Assembly (NCBI RefSeq): GCF_902499135.1
Contig: NZ_CABVPR010000051.1
Span: 1 to 42,362, forward strand
Direction: 5' to 3'
DNA: 42,362 bases
From: Burkholderia dolosa
Lineage (GTDB): Bacteria > Pseudomonadota > Gammaproteobacteria > Burkholderiales > Burkholderiaceae
Below are positions 8,577 through 16,308 of the stretch, piece by piece; positions within the stretch are counted from its first letter, which is position 1, and each line of letters opens with the position of its first letter. The notes under the pieces are model-generated. The model saw only the letters and a list, made by a program, of their open reading frames with translations. It did no database searches and was not told the DNA's origin. Both the position numbers and the translations under genes were made by a program.

Positions 8577-8599
8577 AGTTCGGCGCCCGACTAAGTCAA
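8572..8599 (-). promoter_or_regulatory. Sigma-70-type promoter of the HTH-carbamoyltransferase gene
   Basis: On the minus strand TTGACT (8594-8599) is followed after 16 bp by TAATAT (8572-8577), a good housekeeping promoter. Five of the six -10 bases lie inside the palindrome at 8556-8576. Confidence 0.6.
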
Positions 8600-8651
8600 G
8601 GAAAATTTACGCGGACGACGGATCGGCGTGCCGTCGTCCGCGCGGTTCGGG

Positions 8652-8680
8652 CTGGCGTCCGATCGTCGTCTCCGTATAAT
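8652..8680 (+). promoter_or_regulatory. Probable promoter of the entericidin-like gene
   Basis: A consensus TATAAT -10 hexamer lies at 8675-8680 with a weak -35 (CTGGCG, 8652-8657) at 17 bp spacing. Transcription would start near 8687 and give a leader of about 88 nt before the ATG at 8775. It faces away from the carbamoyltransferase promoter. Confidence 0.5.
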
Positions 8681-8774
8681 CGGCTCTGGCCCCGCTCTGC
8701 ATCGGCTGCATCGGCAGGGCGCCGTGCCGTAAACGAATGCCCGGTCGGGCTGGTCGATTCGAAGGAGAACGAGA

Positions 8775-8909
8775 ATGACGCGTACGATTGCTGCAATGCT
8801 GCTAGTGATGACCGCGGCGCTTGCCGGTTGCAATACGGTCGCCGGCGTGGGTGAGGACATTTCGAAGGGCGGCCAGGCGATCAGCAATTCCGCTGAAAAG
8901 GCCAAGTAA
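8775..8909 (+). CDS. Entericidin A/B-like small lipoprotein
   Basis: A 44-residue lipoprotein of the entericidin (EcnA/EcnB) family. It has a short positively charged N-terminus, a hydrophobic signal, and the lipobox Leu-Ala-Gly-Cys with the lipidated Cys at residue 19. The mature peptide is Asn-Thr-Val-Ala-Gly-Val-Gly-Glu-Asp-Ile-Ser-Lys-Gly-Gly followed by a short Lys/Ala-rich end. These are exported small membrane lipoproteins; in E. coli the EcnAB pair acts as antidote and bacteriolytic toxin under sigma-S control, but most family members are uncharacterised. The ATG has AGGAG upstream at good spacing. It is a single gene between its own promoter and a strong terminator. Confidence 0.9.
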   Translation: MTRTIAAMLLVMTAALAGCNTVAGVGEDISKGGQAISNSAEKAK

Positions 8910-8924
8910 GCCGACCGGTTTTCG

Positions 8925-8979
8925 AAAAAAGGGCGCCCGGCCGTCCCGTCGTTGCGGGGCGGCCGGGCGCTTTTTGTTT
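8925..8979. terminator. Strong bidirectional intrinsic terminator
   Basis: A stem of 16 pairs (8933-8948 with 8955-8970, one G-T pair) and a 6-base loop is flanked by an A-run on the left (8925-8930) and a T-run on the right (8971-8979). It therefore ends both the entericidin transcript and the convergent membrane-protein transcript. Confidence 0.9.
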
Positions 8980-9002
8980 GGCGACGGACGCGGGACCGCG
9001 CG

Positions 9003-9575
9003 TCACGCGCGGTCGACGAATGCGTAGCGGCCGTCGACCTTGCGCGGCGCGAACCAGCCGAAATCGGGAAACATCCGGTTGCGGACGAACCATACGTAGC
9101 CGATCAGCGCGACCGCGACTGCCAGGCTCGGCAGCGCGGTCGCCGGATCGCTGGCGAGATCGGCGACGACTTTCGGCAACTGCAGCAGCGACAGCGCGAT
9201 GAACGCGTGATACGCGCCGACACGGTGCGTCGCGAACCCCCAGATGAACAGCAGCGACAGCGGCACCGTCAGCGCGACGAACAGCCCGACGAGCACTTTG
9301 CCGGCGGCGCCCGTCGCGCCGACGCCGCCGCCCGCGGACGCGAGCAGATACGCGAGCGCGATGCTGATCGCCAGCTGTGCAATGCCGAGCGCGACCAGGA
9401 TCCACACGTGAACCTTGTTCTTGCGGCAGCGCTCGGGATCGGGATGCGATGCGATCAGACGGGCGAGCACGCGGTCCTTGAGCCCCTGTCCGGACAAGTC
9501 GGTCAGCACGTCGGCTTTCTTCATCCCCGCGGACAGCAGCGCCGCGATTCTTGTTTTGGCTTCGTTCTTGTTCAT
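9003..9575 (-). CDS. Hypothetical inner-membrane protein with four predicted helices
   Basis: A 190-residue protein. Residues 1-50 are charged and soluble (Met-Asn-Lys-Asn-Glu-Ala-Lys-Thr-Arg-Ile), with a helical segment and a Cys near residue 50. Four hydrophobic helices follow at about 57-80, 92-113, 116-137 and 144-163. A basic/aromatic C-terminal tail ends Tyr-Ala-Phe-Val-Asp-Arg-Ala. No enzymatic motif is visible and I do not recognise the family. The ATG at 9575 is preferred; upstream in-frame sequence is repeat-derived and not credible. The gene ends at the bidirectional terminator. Confidence 0.75.
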   Translation of the reverse strand: MNKNEAKTRIAALLSAGMKKADVLTDLSGQGLKDRVLARLIASHPDPERCRKNKVHVWILVALGIAQLAISIALAYLLASAGGGVGATGAAGKVLVGLFVALTVPLSLLFIWGFATHRVGAYHAFIALSLLQLPKVVADLASDPATALPSLAVAVALIGYVWFVRNRMFPDFGWFAPRKVDGRYAFVDRA

Positions 9576-9782
9576 TGCGTGGCGGAATCGTCGTTCGATG
9601 ATCGTCAAAAGGTCCGGCCCCGCGAATATTGCACCTCGCGCGGCGATGCGCAACGGTTTTGCGGCGCGCGGACACATTCCTACAGGCGGCGAGGCGGGTT
9701 TGCGGGGGCGGCGGATATCGGGCGGTGATGCGGAAGGTTGCGGGGCGCTGCTTTTTGCGATGGTGCGGTGGGGTCGAGGTGG

Positions 9783-9989
9783 CGATGTGCCGATACGCCG
9801 ATGTGTCGATGTGTCGATGTGCCGATGTGTCGATGTGTCGATGTGTCGATGTGTCGATACGCCGATACGCCGTGTGTCGATGTGCCCATGCGTCGATGTG
9901 CCGATGCGTCGATGCGTCGATGCGTCGATATGCTGATGTGTCGATGTGTCGATGTGTCGATGTGTCGGTGTGTCGGTGTGTCGGTGTGA
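9783..9989. repeat. 8-bp tandem repeat array, consensus CGATGTGT
   Basis: About 26 head-to-tail copies of an 8-bp unit (CGATGTGT with GC-rich variants such as CGATACGC, CGATGCGT and CGGTGTGT; one unit is 7 bp) lie in the gap 9576-10144. Apparent Thr-His-Arg-His-Ile-Asp proteins read across it are by-products of the repeat. The rest of the gap shows no gene. Confidence 0.95.
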
Positions 9990-10144
9990 CGAGGCGCTCA
10001 AGTGACCAGTCGCGATATGGCGATATCTCTACGCCGCGCCGCAATGACATAACGACGAGTGACGAGAGCGGCGGCGCGGTGTGCCGCGATATCGTCGGGC
10101 GCGATCATTTGGCGGCTGCGGCCTCGGATCCGCGCCCGTCCCGT

Positions 10145-11104
10145 TCAATCGGCGCTGGACTGCGCCGACCGTGCCGACTCGACGAGTGTCCTGCGTGGCG
10201 CATTCCGTGAGTAATCTCGAGTGTCGCGTCGCCGTGTCGCGCCGATCAGCATGCCGGCGACGACGAGCGCGATTCCGGGAAGCCGCGTGCCGCCGAGCGT
10301 TTCGCCGAACAGCGCGACCGCGAACAGCACCGCCGATACCGGCGCGACCGCGGTGAACAGCGCGGCTTCGGTGCCGCTCGTGCGTGCCGAGCCGGCATAC
10401 CAGCACAAGTAGCCGAGCACGGTCGGCACCAGCGCGTAGTACGCGATCGCCGCCACGGCACCGATCGTCCATCCGGCCGCGAGCGCCCGCCATTCGAACG
10501 CGGCCGGCCCGAGCGCGAGCACGAAGCCGAGGCCGGACATGGCCGTGGACAGCGCGAGCGGCGCCAACGGCGCGGCGAGCCGCCGATTGAGCAGGATGAA
10601 CACGGCTTCGCATCCGACGGCGGCCAGCACCAGCGCGTCGCCGGCGAGCGTACGGATCGACGGCATTGCGTGGCCCGGCGCGAACGTGACCAGCAGCACG
10701 CCCGCTGTGGCGAGCGCGGCGGCGATCCAGTCGCGCGGCGTCTGCCGCTCGCGCAGCACGACGGCGGCGATCAGCGTCGACATCGCCGGCAACGTGCCGA
10801 GCATGACGCCCGCATCGACCGGCGACGACAGCTTCGTGCCGCAGAGCAGCAGCACCGTATAGCCGACGCCGCCCGCCGCCGCCTGAACCACGAGCAGCAA
10901 CGCGTCGCGTGCTGAAATCCGCGGCCACCGCATCCGCTGCGCGCGCATCAGCGCAAACAGCAGCGGTGTCGCGATCAGAAAGCGCAGCGCGGTAGCAGCG
11001 AACGGCGGCAGGCCGTCGGCCGCGATGCGACTCGCGATGACGGTGCTGCCGACACCCGTCATTGCCGCGGCGAGGTAGAGATAGCCGATCAGTCGTGTCT
11101 TCAT
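10145..11104 (-). CDS. EamA/DMT-family transporter
   Basis: A protein of about 319 residues with ten predicted transmembrane helices in two EamA repeats, as in RhaT/YdcZ-like drug/metabolite exporters. It starts Met-Lys-Thr-Arg-Leu-Ile-Gly-Tyr-Leu-Tyr-Leu-Ala-Ala. Typical features are Ala-Leu-Arg-Phe-Leu-Ile-Ala in repeat 1, Leu-Gly-Thr-Leu-Pro-Ala, a Leu-Arg-Glu-Arg loop, and in repeat 2 the Tyr-Trp/Cys-Trp-Tyr-Ala...Ala-Val-Ala-Pro-Val-Ser-Ala-Val-Leu-Phe-Ala...Leu-Phe-Gly-Glu pattern. It is an inner-membrane exporter of unknown substrate. ATG 11104 is chosen, but ATG 11113 is equally possible since neither has a clear ribosome site. It is co-oriented with the AraC gene 576 bp upstream, with repeats between them. 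Confidence 0.9.
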   Translation of the reverse strand: MKTRLIGYLYLAAAMTGVGSTVIASRIAADGLPPFAATALRFLIATPLLFALMRAQRMRWPRISARDALLLVVQAAAGGVGYTVLLLCGTKLSSPVDAGVMLGTLPAMSTLIAAVVLRERQTPRDWIAAALATAGVLLVTFAPGHAMPSIRTLAGDALVLAAVGCEAVFILLNRRLAAPLAPLALSTAMSGLGFVLALGPAAFEWRALAAGWTIGAVAAIAYYALVPTVLGYLCWYAGSARTSGTEAALFTAVAPVSAVLFAVALFGETLGGTRLPGIALVVAGMLIGATRRRDTRDYSRNAPRRTLVESARSAQSSAD

Positions 11105-11185
11105 GCGCCGCATCGTCGCGCGCGGCGGCGGCATGCGTCTTGAACGAAATTGCAGCGGCGTTCGGCGGCGGACCGGGCGCGTAGT

Positions 11186-11625
11186 GCGGCGGCGTGCATT
11201 CGCATATCGGGCACGTCGGCGACGCGAACAGCGGTCGGTGCTGCACTGTACGTGCTTGCCGTCCGACCCGCTCTGCTATTCGGCGGCGAATGGCGAACAG
11301 TGTGGAGATGTGCGTTTGCGCGGCCGGCATGTTGGCGACGCAAACAGCGATCGGTGTTCTCGCCGCGGACGTGTTTGCAGTCCGATCGCTGCTCCGCTAT
11401 TCGGTCGCGAATGGGGCGCCGGTGTGGCGGTGCGTGGCGTAGCAGCACGTCGGCAACGCGAGCAGCAATTCGTGTTCACGCACGTACGTGCTTGCCGTTC
11501 GCCGCCGCTCTGCTATTCGGCGGCGAACGGGGCGCAGTGTGGAGATGTGCGTTCGCATATCGGCACGTATACGGTACGAACAACGATCGGTATGGCGCCG
11601 TGCGTACGTGCCGCCGGTCACCGTT
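11186..11625. repeat. Degenerate tandem repeats of about 115-122 bp
   Basis: Four imperfect head-to-tail units start near 11186, 11300, 11422 and 11540. Shared blocks recur in the same order: GTGTGGAGATGTGCGTT, GGCGACGCGAACAGCG(A/G)TCGGTG, ACGTGCTTGCCGTCCG, and CTGCTATTCGGCGGCGAA with a variable tail. No gene is supported in the 576-bp gap. The unit is too long and too diverged for a microsatellite. Confidence 0.8.
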
Positions 11626-11680
11626 TCACTTGCCGACGTCGCGTCGCGGCCGCACGGCTGCGAGCCGGCCCGACCGCGCG

Positions 11681-12475
11681 TTATGCGGCCTGCGCGAATC
11701 GTCCCGGCGTGATCCCGAACTGGCGCACGAACGCGCGTGTCAGGTGGCTCTGATCGGCAAAACCGGCTTGCGCCGCCGCATCGGCGATCGTGCTGCCGGT
11801 CGCGAGCAGCGCTCTCGCAAGCCGCGCGCGAGACTGGATCAGGTACGCGTGCGGCGTGATGCCGAGTTCGCGCGCGAAGCCGCGCAGCAACTGGAAACGG
11901 CTCACGCCGCTCAGTGCGGCCAGTTCGCCGAGCGAAACGGGCGCCGCCGGCGACGCGTCGAGACGCTCGCGCGCGACGCGGATCGCGGGGGCGACACCGC
12001 CCGCAGAGAGCGTCCGGTTCGCGTGCCGCGCGAGCAACGTCGCGACGAGCATCACGAGCGCTTCGTCGCGCGCAAGCGACGTATCGCCGGCATCGACGAT
12101 GCGTGCATGCAGCCGGCCGACCGCGGCGGCCAGGCGCGCATCGCGCACGGCCGGATGCGCGAGCTCGACGTCGGCGAGCCCTTCTTCGGCCGCGATGCCC
12201 GCGACCAGCGCGGGCGCGACGTACAGCATCCGCCAGCGCCGGCCGGTGCCGGCGTCGATCGGCATCCCGTCGTGCATTTCGCCCGGATTGACCATGATCG
12301 CGTCGCCCGCCAGCGCGTCGACCTGCCCGCGACCGCTCCACGATCGGTGTGCGCCGCTGACGATCACGCCGACGCCGAATTCGTCGTGCGCATGACGCGG
12401 ATACGCGCGATCGGACTCGAGGCTGATCGCCTCGATCCCTTCGCCGGTACGTCGGTAATGCGTGACACGGTGCAT
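11681..12475 (-). CDS. AraC-family transcriptional regulator
   Basis: A 264-residue regulator. It has an N-terminal cupin-like sensing domain (about 1-90; His-Ala-His-Asp-Glu-Phe-Gly-Val-Gly, Gly-Asp-Ala-Ile-Met-Val-Asn-Pro-Gly-Glu-Met-His-Asp-Gly) and a C-terminal double helix-turn-helix (about 165-264; Leu-Ser-Gly-Val-Ser-Arg-Phe-Gln-Leu-Leu-Arg-Gly-Phe and Ala-Gly-Phe-Ala-Asp-Gln-Ser-His-Leu-Thr-Arg-Ala-Phe, ending Thr-Pro-Gly-Arg-Phe). AAGGAG lies seven bases before the ATG. In this subfamily the regulator often controls a neighbouring EamA or LysE exporter; here the EamA gene lies downstream on the same strand and moaF-SDR is divergent. The effector is unknown. Confidence 0.93.
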   Translation of the reverse strand: MHRVTHYRRTGEGIEAISLESDRAYPRHAHDEFGVGVIVSGAHRSWSGRGQVDALAGDAIMVNPGEMHDGMPIDAGTGRRWRMLYVAPALVAGIAAEEGLADVELAHPAVRDARLAAAVGRLHARIVDAGDTSLARDEALVMLVATLLARHANRTLSAGGVAPAIRVARERLDASPAAPVSLGELAALSGVSRFQLLRGFARELGITPHAYLIQSRARLARALLATGSTIADAAAQAGFADQSHLTRAFVRQFGITPGRFAQAA

Positions 12476-12644
12476 GTGCGCTCCTTGCGCCGCCGACGGC
12501 GCGGATCACGGCACTTTAGCGCGTTCCGCCGCCGCGCGCGCTTCATCCATTCGGCCGATACCGCGCCGCGCGTGCAACCTGCACCATGTGCGCATGCGCA
12601 GCGTAGACGGCCCGCCGGGCCTGAGGCTGCATGGGAGACCGCAG

Positions 12645-13481
12645 GTGGAACGACAGGATCCGGTATTCATTCAGGTGGGTGCGCTCGCGGACGGCTTTGC
12701 GCCGGGCGCGAACGTCCTCGCGCCGACGGACGCGCTCGCCGGCCGCACGTTGACCCTCGACGATGCGTCGGGCGCGTGGCGCGTCTACACGTTCGAGCGC
12801 GGCGCGCTGCAGTGGCGCGATGCGGCGGGCGACGGCCAAGGCGGCCGCGAGCCGTGCCGCGTGACGCAACTGCGCGACGGGCTGTTCTTCGTCGACTACA
12901 TCGATTCCGCCGCGCGCGCGACATCGGTCAGCATCGTGATCGACGTCGACAGCGGCGTGTGGACGTCGATCGTCGGCACGCTGCCGAGCGAAGCGGATGC
13001 GCACGTCGATGCGCTGACGCGCGTCGCGCGCGGTCTGCCGCTCACCGGCGTCGACGCCGAATTCCGGCACGGCACGCTGAGCGGCCATGCGCGGCCGGGG
13101 GCGCTGCACGAACCGACGCGCGAGCTGATCGGCAAGCGGACGATGTACCGCTACAGCCCGACCGAATGCTACGAGCACATCTATCTGAACGAGAACTTCT
13201 ACGCGTGGCAATGCCTGCAGGGCGTGGAGCGCGGGCTGGCCGACGTCGATCGCTGCCATTACTTCAAGCTGGCCGACGCGCTGTATCTGTTGGTATGGCG
13301 CGAAAAGATCGTGCCGACGCTCGGCGTTGTGCTGATCGACTTCGCACAGGGCAAGACCGACGGCAAGATCTTCGGCTACGAGGCAGGCGACTTCGGCACG
13401 TTGTCGAACTTTCCGGTCGGCGCGTATGCGCGGGTGCTGAACGAGACCGTGCACCTGCTCGACGGCGACTCGCAGCGATGA
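12645..13481 (+). CDS. moaF: MoaF-family protein
   Basis: A 278-residue protein with the MoaF domain pair. The N-terminal part begins with the family-typical Pro-Val-Phe-Ile-Gln-Val-Gly-Ala-Leu-Ala-Asp-Gly-Phe-Ala-Pro. The C-terminal half has Lys-Arg-Thr-Met-Tyr-Arg-Tyr-Ser-Pro-Thr-Glu-Cys-Tyr-Glu-His-Ile-Tyr-Leu and Leu-Leu-Val-Trp-Arg-Glu-Lys. In Klebsiella, MoaF is encoded with an SDR (MoaE) in a monoamine-inducible operon; its biochemical role is not established, and the fold is thought to be lipocalin-like. I chose GTG 12645, which has GGGAG seven bases upstream and gives the family-like N-terminus; ATG 12594 would add 17 residues. The stop overlaps the next gene's ATG, so moaF-SDR is a coupled operon. 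Confidence 0.88.
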   Translation: MERQDPVFIQVGALADGFAPGANVLAPTDALAGRTLTLDDASGAWRVYTFERGALQWRDAAGDGQGGREPCRVTQLRDGLFFVDYIDSAARATSVSIVIDVDSGVWTSIVGTLPSEADAHVDALTRVARGLPLTGVDAEFRHGTLSGHARPGALHEPTRELIGKRTMYRYSPTECYEHIYLNENFYAWQCLQGVERGLADVDRCHYFKLADALYLLVWREKIVPTLGVVLIDFAQGKTDGKIFGYEAGDFGTLSNFPVGAYARVLNETVHLLDGDSQR

Positions 13482-14287
13482 ACGCGATACCGGGGAGCGG
13501 CCGCCTGCGTGCGGATTTCAGCGGGCGCGTCGTGCTCATCACGGGCGCCGCGCAAGGGATCGGCGCGGCGGTCGCGCGTCGTTTCGCCGAGTCCGATGCG
13601 TTCGTCGCGCTTGCCGACCTGAACGGCGAGGCCGCCGCCGCGCATGCCGATGCGCTCGCGCGTGCGGGCGGCGATGCGCGCGCGTATCGCGTCGACGCAG
13701 CCAGCCGCGACGAACTGTTCGCGCTCGTCGCGGCGGTCGAGCGCGACGGCGGGCGGCTCGACGTCGTCGTCCACAATGCCGCGTACTTTCCGCTCACGCC
13801 GTTTGCGCAGATCGATGCGCCAACGCTCGAGCGGACGCTGTCGGTCAATTTGTGCGCGCTGTTCTGGCTCGCGCAGGCCGCGCTGCCGACATTCGAGCGA
13901 GCGGGAGCCGGCAGACTGCTCGTCACGTCGTCGGTGACGGGGCCGCGGGTCGCGTATCCGGGGCTCGCGCACTACGCGGCGTCGAAGGCCGGCGTGAACG
14001 GCTTCATTCGCGCGGCGGCGCTCGAACTCGCGCGCCGCAACGTGACCGTCAACGGCGTCGAGCCCGGCATGATCCGCACGCCGGCGGCCGACAATCTCGG
14101 CGACGCATCCGTCGCCGCGCAAATTGCGCGCGACATTCCGCTCGGCCGGATGGGCGAACCCGACGACATCGCGAACGCGATGCTGTTCCTCGCGTCGGCC
14201 GATGCCGGATATGTGACCGGCCAGACGATCGTCGTCGATGGCGGCGCGACGCTGCCGGAAAGCGGCGCGGCGCTCGACCAATGCTGA
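13478..14287 (+). CDS. Short-chain dehydrogenase coupled to moaF
   Basis: A 269-residue classical SDR. It has Thr-Gly-Ala-Ala-Gln-Gly-Ile-Gly at 22-29 for cofactor binding, Asp47 after the second strand (suggesting NAD(H) preference), Asn100-Ala-Ala in place of NAG, Asn124, Ser151/Ser152, Tyr166 and Lys170 as the active site, and the C-terminal Thr-Gly-Gln-Thr-Ile-Val-Val-Asp-Gly-Gly. Its position directly after moaF, sharing an ATGA overlap, matches the moaF/moaE pairing known from Klebsiella, where MoaE is an SDR. The substrate is unknown, possibly a product of aromatic amine breakdown (inference from the pairing). A hexanucleotide array begins 15 bp after its stop. Confidence 0.93.
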   Translation: MNAIPGSGRLRADFSGRVVLITGAAQGIGAAVARRFAESDAFVALADLNGEAAAAHADALARAGGDARAYRVDAASRDELFALVAAVERDGGRLDVVVHNAAYFPLTPFAQIDAPTLERTLSVNLCALFWLAQAALPTFERAGAGRLLVTSSVTGPRVAYPGLAHYAASKAGVNGFIRAAALELARRNVTVNGVEPGMIRTPAADNLGDASVAAQIARDIPLGRMGEPDDIANAMLFLASADAGYVTGQTIVVDGGATLPESGAALDQC

Positions 14288-14301
14288 TGCGCGGCCGCGT
14301 C

Positions 14302-14406
<105 letters not shown>

Positions 14407-14488
14407 GGCGCGGGCCGCGCGGGCGCCGGCATCGCGAGGCCGATGCTCCGAAACAGCAGCGGTCTGCCGGCCGCTCGTCGGCGTGCGG

Positions 14489-15166
14489 CTACAGCCAGCC
14501 GTTACGGATGAATTCGACGATCGAATAGCGGCGACGCTCGAGATCGCGTTGCCGGACCGCTTCGACGATGCGCGACACGCCGTCCGCATAAGGCGACGCG
14601 CCGTACACGCGAGACTCGAGCTGCAGGCTGCACGCGCCGTCGTCGATGCGGATCCGGTGATACGCGTGGCGGCCGAGCTGGTCGTCCGGGATGCCGAGTT
14701 CGCCGCGCTGTACGTGCGGGTCGCGCACCGAGCGGATGTCTTCGGGCGGCACGCCGAGCGACGCCGCGATACCGACCGCGGTGCCGGGCACCGACGTCTT
14801 GCCGGCCTGATGCGATTCCGTCACGGTGATGCGGCAATCGCGAAACAGGTGCCCACTGGTTTCGAGCATGCTCATGAACTTGAGCATCAGGATGTTCGTG
14901 TTCGGGCAGAGCACGATCGGGAAGTCGTACGATCCGGCTTCGAGTGCGGAGCCGGTCGATAGCTCGACGAGCGGCGACGCGGTCGCGCTGCAGAATGCGA
15001 TCGCGGCAGGCAGTTCGCGGCCGGAGCCCGCATGCACGACGATCGACCGGGCGTCGGCCGGCGGCGTGGCCGGCCACCGCATCACGTGGCAGGTTGCGGG
15101 GTCGAGCGTGTGCGAGCCGAGCAGTTCGGCGGCCAGCTTGCCGGTTCCAACGACGAACACTTGCAT
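14489..15166 (-). CDS. Dihydrodipicolinate reductase (DapB)-like protein
   Basis: A 225-residue protein related to DapB. It has a short N-terminal Rossmann part (Val-Val-Gly-Thr-Gly-Lys-Leu-Ala, residues 5-12; Val-Val-His-Ala-Gly-Ser-Gly-Arg near 43-50) and a DapB-type C-terminal domain with Thr-Val-Thr-Glu-Ser-His119-Gln-Ala-Gly-Lys123-Thr-Ser-Val-Pro-Gly-Thr-Ala. In true DapB this signature is His-x3-Lys-x-Asp-x-Pro-Ser-Gly-Thr-Ala; here the aspartate is missing and the loop is one residue shorter. The protein is also shorter than DapB (about 270) and not in a lysine operon, so it may be a reductase with another substrate. It is divergent from an SDR gene across 262 bp. Confidence 0.8.
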   Translation of the reverse strand: MQVFVVGTGKLAAELLGSHTLDPATCHVMRWPATPPADARSIVVHAGSGRELPAAIAFCSATASPLVELSTGSALEAGSYDFPIVLCPNTNILMLKFMSMLETSGHLFRDCRITVTESHQAGKTSVPGTAVGIAASLGVPPEDIRSVRDPHVQRGELGIPDDQLGRHAYHRIRIDDGACSLQLESRVYGASPYADGVSRIVEAVRQRDLERRRYSIVEFIRNGWL

Positions 15167-15428
15167 GGGAATGACAGGTTGAGATTCGGGGTTCGGCACC
15201 GGTGCGCCGGCGTCGGGCAGAATACGCGGGCCGTCGATCCGGCCACGCGCATTATGCCCGCACGCCGGGTCGCCGCCGAACTGCAGCGCACGACCGTCGC
15301 GATACCTGCCGCGCACGGAACGCGAGAACGGCGCTACGCTGTCGGACGATCGGCCGCAAGCACGTGCGAACGAGCGCACGCGCACGCCGCGGCCGGCAAG
15401 ACCCACGCTCGACCAGGAGAGAACATCG

Positions 15429-16139
15429 ATGGAACGGAATTTCAAGGACACGGCGGTCGCCATCACGGGCGGATTCGGCCATCTCGGCATCGCGACGGCC
15501 GCATGGCTCGCCGAGCGCGGCGCGCGCGTCGCGCTGATCGGACGCGGCGCGGCGTCGGCGGAAGCGCTGCCCGGCGTGCCGGCCGACGCGCTGCGTATCG
15601 GCGGCATCGATCTGGTCGATCCGCAGGCAGCCGCGCAGGCACTCGACACAGTGCACCGCGAGTTCGGCCGGCTCGACGCGCTGCTGAACATCGCGGGCGC
15701 GTTCGTCTGGCAGACGATTGCCGACGGCGATGCGCACACGTGGGACCGAATGTACGAACTGAACGTGAAGACCGCGTTGAACGCGTCGAAGGCCGCGCTG
15801 CCGTATCTGCTCGCGAGCCCGGCGGGCCGGATCGTCAACGTCGGCGCCGGCGCGGCGCTGAAGGCCGGGACCGGAATGGGCGCGTACGCGGCCGCGAAGG
15901 CCGGCGTTGCCCGGCTGACCGAGGCGCTGGCCGCCGAACTGCTCGATCGCGGCGTGACGGTGAATGCGATTCTGCCCAGCATCATCGACACGCCGCCGAA
16001 CCGCGCCGACATGCCCGATGCCGATTTCACGCGCTGGGTGCAGCCGAGCCAGATCGCCGCGACGATCGGCTTCCTGCTGTCGGCCGACGCGCAGGCGATC
16101 ACCGGCGCGTCGATTCCCGTAACGGGCCGCGTGTCCTAG
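15429..16139 (+). CDS. SDR-family protein lacking the usual catalytic serine
   Basis: A 236-residue SDR with a modified glycine loop (Thr-Gly-Gly-Phe-Gly-His-Leu-Gly, 13-20), Asn-Ile-Ala-Gly at 87-90, Asn112 and Tyr153-Ala-Ala-Ala-Lys157. The segment that normally carries the catalytic serine (Ile-Val-Asn-Val-Ser-Ser) reads Ile-Val-Asn-Val-Gly-Ala-Gly here, so no serine sits 13 residues before Tyr153. The C-terminus is short and lacks the Asp-Gly-Gly motif. It has an AGGAGA ribosome site and its own promoter region, divergent from the DapB-like gene. It may be an impaired or altered reductase; function unknown. Confidence 0.9.
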   Translation: MERNFKDTAVAITGGFGHLGIATAAWLAERGARVALIGRGAASAEALPGVPADALRIGGIDLVDPQAAAQALDTVHREFGRLDALLNIAGAFVWQTIADGDAHTWDRMYELNVKTALNASKAALPYLLASPAGRIVNVGAGAALKAGTGMGAYAAAKAGVARLTEALAAELLDRGVTVNAILPSIIDTPPNRADMPDADFTRWVQPSQIAATIGFLLSADAQAITGASIPVTGRVS

Positions 16140-16308
16140 CCGACAGGCGGCGCCGCGTGCGGCCGGAATCGCGCGCGGCGTTCGCGATGCGCGTCGGCGA
16201 CGATGCCGCGCGGTGTTCGCCGGTCCGCGTGCGTATCGCGTGCCTAAGACAGACCGATCGCGAGACGGACCGATATACTGACCGCCCTCCACGCAACCGA
16301 ACCGCGCC

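Noticed and set aside
9783-9989. CRISPR array or a His/Thr-rich repeat protein
   Set aside because: The unit is only 8 bp with no spacers, and the repeat reads open in several frames because 8 is not a multiple of three. It is a minisatellite.
11186-11625. Insertion sequence or CRISPR in the 120-bp repeat tract
   Set aside because: No transposase, terminal inverted repeats or regular spacers were found. Units are diverged tandem copies.
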